This document shows, one piece after another, positions 46,346 to 55,200 of a DNA stretch of 64,000 bases. The notes below the pieces were generated by a model that saw only the letters and a program-made list of their open reading frames with translations, was not told where the DNA came from and did no database searches. This DNA comes from Undaria pinnatifida (Eukaryota; Sar; Phaeophyceae; Laminariales; Alariaceae): contig JABAKD010000023.1 in NCBI GenBank assembly GCA_012845835.1, positions 26,081,972 through 26,145,971 of the forward strand. Reading direction: 5' to 3'. The position numbers and the translations under genes were made by a program. Every line of letters starts with the position of its first letter. Within the stretch, counting starts at the first letter, position 1.

Positions 46346-46373
46346 TGCGGCAACGGGGCCGAAGGGGTGAGGC

Positions 46374-47892
46374 GTGGACAGGGAGCCATTTGGGAGAGAG
46401 GAGGGGAAGAGCGCAGCAACGGAACCGCGCACGAGCTGCACAAGGCAGAACGGGAGGTGCCCCTACTGTGGAGGGGCGCTATGGAGCGCCTGGGGAAGAC
46501 AGGGGGAAGACGCAGATGAAAGGAGAGCGACGGTTGGGGGTCGTGGCTGGTGTGGGGGGAGAGATGTGGATAAATATAGGAGTGGGCTTGGGGAAGGTGG
46601 GGTGGGCGTTGGGAAGGGTGCGGTGGCTTCTGCAGCTGAGCAAGCTGCATCTGAATGGGCGAGAGAAAGGGGGGAGAGGGGGGGACGGTTCGTGACGCGG
46701 TTCAAGATGGACCTAGCGGAGTTGGGGGAAGAGGTGGGGACGCAAGCGCTGATGATGAAGCGGAGGGTGAAAACGTGGCCGACGGCGGAAGAGGCCGGGC
46801 CTCTACCAGTACCGGAGTTCAAAGCAACGCGGGCGTGGCTGGACGTGGCGCCCCTATACATGGATGGGGGGGTGCGAGGGAGGGATGGGGGAGGGAGAAA
46901 GGGGGGGGGGGGGGCGGCGAAGAGGGCAACCGGCGGGGGCAAGCGGGGCGGGGGGGGAGGGGTGTAGGAGGAGAATGCAAAGGAGTGGCGGTTAACTTTA
47001 TCACGAGCAGTGGGGGGGCTGTCTCTGCCGCTGCAGCACTTCAGGATTCAGGCAGTGAAGAAAGGAATCAGGAGGGCGCATGCGGAGGCGAGGAACCAGG
47101 CACGGGTAAGGAGGCCGCTGACGTGGGAGATGATCAGAGTGTTGGAGGAGAGTATCGGCGCGTGGGGGGTAGGGGGGAGGATCGTGTGGATCGGGCTGGC
47201 ACTGACATATCAGCTGCTGCTGAAGGCCTCGGAACTATTCGCGGAGGAAGAGGAAAGGTGCATGAGGTTTACTGCTTGAGTCGGGGGGATGTGGCTTTCT
47301 TCGAGAAAAGGGTGCAGCTGGGACCGGGAGGGAAGGAAGCCGCGGATACGGTGGGGGTCCGTCTCAAGGGGGGGAAGGGAGACCAGGGGAGACAAGGCGC
47401 GGTAGCCGTGAGAACTGAAGGATCTGGGGGGGGTCGAGGGGGGGTGGAAGGGAACGTAGTGGACCTGATGGCGGAGCTAGTAGGCTACTACGGGAGGACG
47501 GTTCCGGGGGGGGGGGAAACGCCCCGCTGATGACATACAGGAGCGGGGGAAGATGGAAGGTATGGACGAAAGGGCAAGCGACGATTTGCTTAAGGAGCGG
47601 GCTGGAGAGAGTGGGGAGGAAATGGAAGAAGCAAGGGAAGGGGGCAGTGGGAGAGCTGGTTCCAGAGGAATTCGCGCTGCACTCCCGAAGGATAGGGGGA
47701 GCGACAAGGCTGGCGGAGATGGGAACACAGACGTGGGTGATCAAGATAGAAGGAAGGTTGGCGGCGCAGGCATTCATGGGGTACGTGAGATCGAATATGG
47801 AAGACCCCCTTTGGGTGTCAAGGATATCGGTAGGGAGGTCAGGAGCGCCGGGCAGATAGCCGGGGCAAGGGACGAGATGGGGGGGGCGGGGG
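46374..47892 (+). pseudogene. DIRS-type tyrosine recombinase (frameshifted)
   Basis: The core is in three frames. 47010-47279 carries VRRPLTWEM, GGRIVWIGLALTYQ and KASELFA. 47240-47530 carries YCLSRGDVAFF. 47530-47859 carries the HxxR box (ALHSRRIGGAT) and the tyrosine motif AFMGYVR. The same parts occur in the element at 63330-64000. The first catalytic Arg is Lys here. The upstream frame from 46374, with a CPYCGG motif, may be its N-terminal region or an unrelated stretch. It would have joined cDNA to target by strand exchange, but it is inactive as it stands. Confidence 0.75.
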
Positions 47893-47946
47893 CGGGGGCG
47901 AGGGTAGAATAGCGTAGGCGCGGGCGTAGAACGCGGCTTCCGAATG

Positions 47947-48151
47947 GGCTTCTGGTTGTTGAGGTTATCTGTCGGGAAGGGGGGCAGGTCAGCCGCGTAC
48001 AATAGCCGGGAGAGGGAGCGGGGGAGGGAGAGGGGGGCAAGGAAAACCGGACGAGGGTGAGCCGTCAGTTTCCACCCCCCCCACCCTCCCCCGCGGGGCG
48101 GGGGAACACCATGATATTAATGAACACGCATATTTTCGTGAAGAGGAGACC
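47947..48151 (+). repeat. Direct repeat B1 next to the recombinase
   Basis: About 205 bp, GGCTTCTGGTTGTTGAGG to GAAGAGGAGACCAAA, repeated almost exactly at 48598-48806. Its position just after the tyrosine recombinase fits the split direct repeats of PAT/Ngaro-type DIRS elements. Confidence 0.85.
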
Positions 48152-48177
48152 AAAATGTAAGAATGTCGGAACAGTCT

Positions 48178-48457
48178 GGAGTTTGGCGGAACGAAGAGGA
48201 AATATCGGAGAACCGGGTAGCATAGGGGGGGGGGGTGGTTCCAGGGGAATGAATAGCGGAAAATAGGAGGACCTCAGCAGCAACAACGTAGCACACCAGC
48301 AGCACACCAGCAGCGAGTATCGGACACAACAACCGGTAGAGGAAGAAGGGAGTAGCGCCCACGCAGCAGCGACAGCAGCAGCAGTAGCAGTAGGGAGAAC
48401 ACATCGGCAGGAGCATAGGGGTAGAGAGGTGGCACGGGGAGACACCAATCGCAATCT
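48178..48457 (+). repeat. Copy of the 34.7-35.1 kb CAG-rich repeat between B1 and B2
   Basis: From GAGTTTGGCGGAACGAAG to CACCAATCGCAATCT, nearly identical to 34678-35110 but with one of the two tandem units. In a split-direct-repeat model this would be A2. Confidence 0.8.
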
Positions 48458-48597
48458 CCCACCCTCCCACCCGATTGCTTCACGAGCAGGAGGGCTAAAG
48501 CGGAGGGAGGGGGAGGGGGGCGAGAGGAGGGAAGGAAGGAAGGGCAGGGATTGATTCCTTCATCTTCCGGTGTGTGCGTGCCTTCGGGGGGGGGGGG

Positions 48598-48806
48598 GGC
48601 TTCTGGTTGTTGAGGTTATCTGTCGGGAAGGGGGGCAGGTCAGCCGCGTACAATAGCCGGGAGAGGGAGCGGGGGAGGGAGAGGGGGGCAAGGAAAACCG
48701 GACGAGGGTGAGCCGTCAGTTTCCACCCCCCCCACCCTCCCCCGCGGGGCGGGGGAACACCATGATATTAATGAACACGCATATTTTCGTGAAGAGGAGA
48801 CCAAAG
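48598..48806 (+). repeat. Direct repeat B2
   Basis: Second copy of B1. Beyond it, at AGATATAAATTTGAC, the sequences diverge, which may mark the right end of the element. Confidence 0.85.
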
Positions 48807-48809
48807 ATA

Positions 48810-49497
48810 TAAATTTGACTTTTATCTTTCACCTTTCTTTGAAAGACGATAGGGCCCAGCCGCTACTGTAAGTCAAAAGCTGATAACGTAAGTTGAGAGT
48901 TCAGGTTCGGAATAGATCCAAGGAACACCTACATACGAGTACCTGGTGTTGGAGTTGACCTTCGCTCGTAGTCGTGGGTAGATCTTGGAGTAGGATATGG
49001 ATCCATCTGGGTAGCTGAAATAATACTACTCACGGGTTTTTGGTGGGGGTCGTCGTTGGGTACTGCGTAGATGACAGGAAGATGAGAAGGATATGAAAGT
49101 CAGTCGTGGTGCAGAACTTGATGGCCAGGAAGTAGTTGTAAAGGTCGGTAAGTTTGAGAGTGGATTATTTCCCGGGGTTTGTCGTGGTTGCCCTCTCATG
49201 TCAGAAGCTCGCTGGGTGTCGCTTGGAGCCGTCTCGAGTCGATGCACGATATGGCAATCCGCCGGGATCGGGTGAGACTGATGTAAGCGAGTATCAGGCG
49301 AAAGCAGTCAGTATGTGACGGATTGGTAGGCTGACAACAGCAGCAGCAGTGAAGAAGGATAAATGATGCTCAAGTGCACACGATCCATCAATCATATTCC
49401 TTGACCAGTTCTCGAAGCCAGGACAACAAGCATTTATTTCGTCAGATAATAACATGGTAAAATAAAAGTTTAGGATGGATTTTTTCTTTACTAGTAT
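48810..49497. other. Non-genic stretch
   Basis: Nothing recognisable. Short frames on both strands lack domains. Confidence 0.35.
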
Positions 49498-49500
49498 TTA

Positions 49501-50225
49501 GACCTACTATTTTATATGGCGAATATTTTCATCGATTATTTCTCTCTTTAACCGGGATCTCCGACGACAAAAATAAAAACCTTCCACATATATGGGACCA
49601 GAAATCATCGTTATTTCTGGGTTCAGAAATAATCGAGGCCAGAAATCAGCGGATCTGGTGATTTCTGAGCCCAGAAATAACAGCTCTTCCAACCTCTCAG
49701 AACTGGGATTATTTGACTTTTGGATACTACATCGTACCAAGTATCACATGTCATCACTGCTCATACTGTACCTGGTATGATACTTGTCTGCTGTACACGT
49801 CACGCATCACCCACAACAAAGAATCACAAACACACCTACGCAGCATACTGCGCTTGTTGTGTGCGAGACAGAGCTTCATCTCCACACACAACGCGACAGC
49901 AGCAGCACCACCACCATCGAAACCACCACAGGCACACCACACCAGCACCACAGCAGCAGCGCAGCAGAAGAGACCGCAGCAGAGGCGGTGGTGACCTAAC
50001 GTCGCCGGCGACAGTGTACGTGCCAGATTTCAAAAATAAAGGCAAACGGCAAAAAAAAACAAGACCTACCAATTCAAAATAAAACCACTTTCCAAAAATC
50101 AGAAGCCATAATGGACGCCCCTTATTTCTGATGCATGGATCTGGGATGCAGTTATTTCTGGAGCCTCAAAACTACAAAAATAATCGCCAGAAATAATCGC
50201 TCAAATTTTTCCATAATAGTAGGTC
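49501..50225 (-). mobile_element. PIF/Harbinger-like MITE, copy 3 (uninterrupted)
   Basis: The 725-bp reference copy of the family. Its ends are GACCTACTATT and, inverted, GACCTACTATTATGG, flanked by TTA at 49498-49500 and 50226-50228. It is reversed relative to copies 1 and 2. No transposase. Confidence 0.88.
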
Positions 50226-50489
50226 TTACAAGGGTGTCCGGACGTGGGGGGCCTGTCGGCCCCCCCGTCCTCCGGGTTACTGTTTACTGTAAAAGATGTG
50301 CGGTGATGCTGGTTGGTTCCACAGCAGGAGTACGCCTGCATACCAAGGGTGGGAGTGTTGAGTGTGGAATGACAGCGGGCCGAGATGGAGGAAAAGGAAA
50401 TACTCCGTATGTATGATTTGTTGATGGGGCGTGATCCCCAGAAGAAACTGAAAATACAGCGGGCCGAAATGGAGGAAAAGGAAATACTA

Positions 50490-51240
50490 CAGTCGACCCC
50501 GCTTTAAAGACACACCGCGTTTTTTTTTTTAGGAGTGTCTTTAACGCAGGGAAGTGTCTTTAGGATTCCGGGGCCACTAACTCACCGTCCCCGGGGCCAA
50601 TGGAGGTGTAACATATGTCAAAATACGCGCATTTGAAGCAGGAATGCGACCACGAAACTGTGTTGCTTAAAATCTACAACACGTGATTTGAAAGGCCGCA
50701 ACACTACTGCTGTAGTACACTCCAATACTTTACACATACATTTTGAATTTCCCTCCACCACCGAAACGCGGGAAGGAGTGCAGCACGACCTATTGTAATG
50801 TGTACGGCAGTGCGCTGTTGTTGATGCAGGCTCTTGCTGTAATGTGTACGGCAGTGCACTGGTGTTGTTGCAGGCTTTTCTTATTGTCAAGGCGTTATCC
50901 TCACGGTGAACATCATGCCCGAGATATCGGGAACACACCTGAGACACATCAGTTCGTTGGAACTAGCTCTGATACGATACACGCAAGTTACCTGCCACAT
51001 AGGGACCAAACAAACCCAGTCGACCCCTTAGAAGGACACTAGGAAACGGTCGGTAGCGCAGACCACAACATACAAAAAAATCGGGCAAATACACCGAAAA
51101 GAGGACACCGTTCTTCCCCAAAGGTCAACACGAGGCAAAAACACAAAACAGAAGAACAAACTGAAAATAAGGACGCAGTGGAATATGGAATATGTCCAAA
51201 AATAAAGACACCCTCTTTCAGACGATATGGCTATGAAGAG
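50490..51240 (+). mobile_element. Tc1/pogo-like TIR element, one end clear
   Basis: The left end CAGTCGACCCCGCTTTAAAGAC follows TA at 50488-50489 and matches the element at 37997. A related word CAGTCGACCCCTTAGAAGGAC starts at 51017 in the same orientation. No matching inverted right end is visible, so the boundary is uncertain. An imperfect GGGGTCGACAGTTA occurs near 51998. Confidence 0.45.
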
Positions 51241-51387
51241 GTTGGCGCAAACTGGGCACTGAAAAAATAAGACTTGGTACTGCAATCATGAAGACTCTGT
51301 GACCAAATGCGACGTGGCCACTAATACCGGCAATCATGTACAGTATGGCAGCGAAAAACGGATGTGACTACTTACAAAATGGGGACA

Positions 51388-51766
51388 GGGTAGCCAGATG
51401 CATTGCAACTCGAACTCTTCACCCACTCAAAGACGTTCGCATAACAGACATGGCTATGAAGAGGTTGGCGCAAACTCGGCACCGCAAAAATGAAGACTCC
51501 CTACTTACAATTTGATGCTACGAAAGCTGAGACTACATACTTGGCTGACACCGGGAAAAAACAGACAGTATGCCGGGGTAGCCAGATGCATTGCAACTCG
51601 AACTCTTCACCCACTCAAAGACGTTCGCATAACAGACATGGCTATGAAGAGGTTGGCGCAAACTCGGCACCGCAAAAATGAAGACTCCCTACTTACAATT
51701 TGATGCTACGAAAGCTGAGACTACATACTTGGCTGACAACGGGAAAAAACAGACAGTATGCCGGCG
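51388..51766 (+). repeat. Two tandem 188-bp units
   Basis: TAGCCAGATGCATTGCAACT at 51391 and 51579, followed by the same 160 bases. A third, partial version lies upstream (~51225-51270) and another downstream (~51770). Short frames (KDVRITDMAMKRLAQTRH) are shared, but no family is recognised. Confidence 0.85.
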
Positions 51767-52010
51767 CGGCGCACGCGCAAACTCGGCACTGAAAAAATGA
51801 AGACTCACTATTTAGGGTTAGACAAAATGCCACGGTGGCCGCTAATATGTACTCGCCGGCTACCATGTACAGAATGGCTGAAAAAATGAAGACTTACTAC
51901 TGACAATGCCGCGGGAAATAATTAGCACGAGACTGAGCGTGTCCGCGGCTACTGACATATATACACGAAATATACACCTGGCCCCACGAGTAACTTGGGG
52001 TCGACAGTTA

Positions 52011-52250
52011 TCATGGACGGCTACATTGGCACATTTTGATGTGCCACTGGAAGGACGTTGAGTAGTAGTCTTGAAGTTCCGCTTCGAAGTTGGCATCATC
52101 TTCGACTTGCTGCCGGGTGTCGCCGGTGGCCTCTTGCTCTGCGTCCGCAATGAGGGAGCGCTCGAAGTGTGGGTCGAAGAAGTGGTGAAGGTCGTCAGGG
52201 ACGATCATAGAGGCGAACCACCGGCGCTGGCGCGTTGGCGGCGCGGTCAT
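52011..52250 (-). CDS. Possible small second ORF of the Helitron (79 codons)
   Basis: Its ATG overlaps the stop of the large Helitron frame as ATGA (52247-52250). It encodes an acidic, mostly polar protein (PDDLHHFFDPHFERSLIADA) without a known domain. An ATGA overlap allows termination-reinitiation in some retroelements, so it could be translated after the large ORF. It may equally be chance. The codon pattern cannot be tested by eye. Confidence 0.35.
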   Translation of the reverse strand: MTAPPTRQRRWFASMIVPDDLHHFFDPHFERSLIADAEQEATGDTRQQVEDDANFEAELQDYYSTSFQWHIKMCQCSRP

Positions 52251-55200
52251 GCTGCGACAGGCGGATGGTCGGTGGAAGGGTTATTTAGGATTAGGGAAGA
52301 GTAATGACGTGATTGTGGTTGATAGTGCAGGTGTATGGTAGAAGGGTCGGCGTTTTGAGGATTTGGTCGGGGGTTGTTTCCGATAGTAACGTTTATGGGT
52401 ATGTTGTATCGTTGCATGCATGCGTAAATTTCTGGCTCACCAAGGTAAGCTCGCGGGTGAGACATGATGGAGAGGTAGTTATCATATGATGTATACTGTT
52501 GTGGCGGTTCACCAAGGGCTTGGAGTAGTTCATGGTTCATGCCAGCGGAAATGGCGTTTAGCAAGTTAGGGTCGTTGCGGTTTTCGTTCATGTATTGGAG
52601 TATTTCCGAGCGTACTTGGTAGTGTCTGTTTGGGTCGTTGTATATTCGTCGTGCTATGCCGCGAAATCCGCATGCTCCATCCCCAATTTCGTCGACGACT
52701 GTCCATGTTGGAGGTGGAGTTTGGCTGTCACTTGACGGTTGAGAGGAGGCATTGGAGGGCGCAGGAGGCGAGGTGTTTGGAGGTTGATACGGTGGAGGTG
52801 TTACAGCTTGGCCTGTGGCGGCAGCGGTGAAAGGAGGGTATACAATGTTCTCCGTGTGTGGAATGCCGTCAACAATATGTTCTTGTGGTAAAAGGCACAT
52901 AATTGACTGGCGATTTTGCGCACGGCTGAGCGCGACGTAAAGTTGACCATGCCCAAACGCAGGTGATCTCAAGTCCAAGCCAATTTTTGTAAGTGTCTGT
53001 CCCTGTGAACGATTCACCGTGACGGAATATGAAGTTCGGATGGGAAACTGTGTTCGCATGAACGTGATGCCATTTCTTCCAACTGTCGCACGAAAGCCTA
53101 TACGTGGAATCAAAACAATTGGATGGGGCGATGTTTCGGTGAGAAGTTCGACTTGAAGGACTCGGCTGTTTGGGGAAACTGCGAGGACAACGCATTTTTG
53201 ACCGTTGATGAGTCCCTCCGAAAAGTTGAGATTTCGCACGATCATCGCAAGTCCGTCTGACTTGAGGCAAAGCTCATGGGGAGGGACACCTTGCACGTTT
53301 AATTGGTGGAGGTGTTCAGGAGAAGCAAAGGCTGTGTGAGGCGTGGTCTCATCACTTATTAGTGTATCTGAGCTGAGGTATGTACAGTACTCTCCGGGCC
53401 GCAAGTCCGATATGGCTTCATTAGAACGGTCAATTGCGTTGTTGGTGGTCGCCAATATGGCGCGTTTGTCCCAGTTGCGCGATTGTTCATTGACATTGGG
53501 ATACACAAAGTTCATGAGCTCATCGAAATTTGTTGTATATTTGAGCTGGAAGTGGTCATTGGCATCGAGGTTGTGGTTATTCAAGGCAATCATGTCCGTG
53601 CCGTCGATTGATTGTGTAGGGTGGGTACCCTCGCCTATCGCCCGCACAAAAGCAGCATACTGAGGATCATCTTTGTCTCGTTGCGATTTGGTTAGTCTCA
53701 TGCGTTTAACGTGTTTCCATAGGGGGCTAGAAATAAAGGCTGCGTCGACGGTATCGGTGGCGGTGCCGTTCTTAACTATTGGCCCTGTTTGGCGCCAATC
53801 TCCACTGAACAAAATAGTTTTTCCACCAAAAAGCTTATTGTTTTTCATCAGATCTTGAAGTGTTCTGTCGAGGGCCTCAATGCAATATCTGTGGGTCATA
53901 GGTAACTCGTCCCAAATGATGAGGTCCGCTTTGCGGATTAGCTCTGCTCTTTGAGTGTTGGTGTTTATGTTGCATACGCAGGTTGGCGACATTGCTTCGT
54001 CCATAGGTAATTTGAACATGGAGTGCGCGGTCCAGCCTCCAGGGAGCTGTAAGGCGGCGATGCCGGTGGAAGCAACGATGAGCACTGTCTTTCTTTCACC
54101 TCTCAACCTTGCGGAAATACATTTTTCTGTGTATGTCTTGCCAGTTCCGGCGGGCGCATCAATCATAAATGGACACCCATTATCGGCTCGAACTGAGTCT
54201 AAGACTGTTTTGTAAATGTGGCTCTGCTCACTGGTCAGTCGCGGTTCATGCAGCTCTGCGTATTCTGCACATGTTTGTGGGTCGAAGGCATCACGCATCC
54301 TTTCAAATTCAGTTCGCGGATGCATAGGCTTTGGAAGGTTGACTTGTTCGTTACATTTACCATGCTGGTTTAGCTTGAGGTCTATTTCACACAAGGCAGC
54401 TTGTATGGCATCGTCTGTGGATAACCTAAGAAGGAAATCTTCGATGAGGTTGTCCTTAAAGTCACGCCATAGCTTCGGTGCTGGCGCACCATCTAAAATG
54501 AGCGTAACGAAAAGAGCACGGAGCTGGGACGCAACTTGAAACACTGAAGCTTCTTCCATACATAGTGAATACTCTTCGTCTCCCGTGATGAGACCTCTTG
54601 CTCTGGCGGCATCATGAAAAGTAGGGTGAACAACGGGATCGCCTGTGTCTGTTTGCACTGTTCGTAATTCTGCGAACGACCTGGCTGGAATCGTGTGTAG
54701 TAACAACCTCAAGTAGTAGAGATCTCCCACCGCTGGACTCTGAAACGAAATTCGGCAAACGTGATCGTCGTTTTTTCGTTTGGAAACGATGTTTTTGTAT
54801 CCATCGAGGTATTTGCCAAGCGGAGCAAACTCAAGCGGAGGGTCATCTTTTTTGGGCGAGGTGATAGTGTATTGCTCGTAATAGTCTAGAATGGTCAAGT
54901 CCGAAAAGCAGGGATTTTTCGGTCGCATGTAGTACCTGAGCACGTGTGTCTGTGACTGCGCGGCTATCTCAAGTCTATCATCGTGGGTGGCATTTTTGGG
55001 ATAAGTGATTTGTTGCTCTCCTTCAAGATGGGCGTGAATCTTAGTTACCGCAGGGTATCTGTCCACCATATGGTAACCTAATAGTCTCCACGTCGCCTCT
55101 GCGGCTGAAATATACCTCGTTTTTCTATATTGTTCAACTTCTGAGGTAATGCCCTGTATCCTTGCTCGAATAAACGCGTCCCCTTTGTGACAATATTTGA

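Noticed and set aside
46463-48454. Pro-rich minus-strand ORFs opposite the recombinase
   Set aside because: Shadow frames of G-rich plus-strand sequence.
47947-48806. LTR pair of an LTR retrotransposon
   Set aside because: The repeats are only ~445 bases apart and enclose no gag or pol. They fit DIRS split repeats or a local duplication better.
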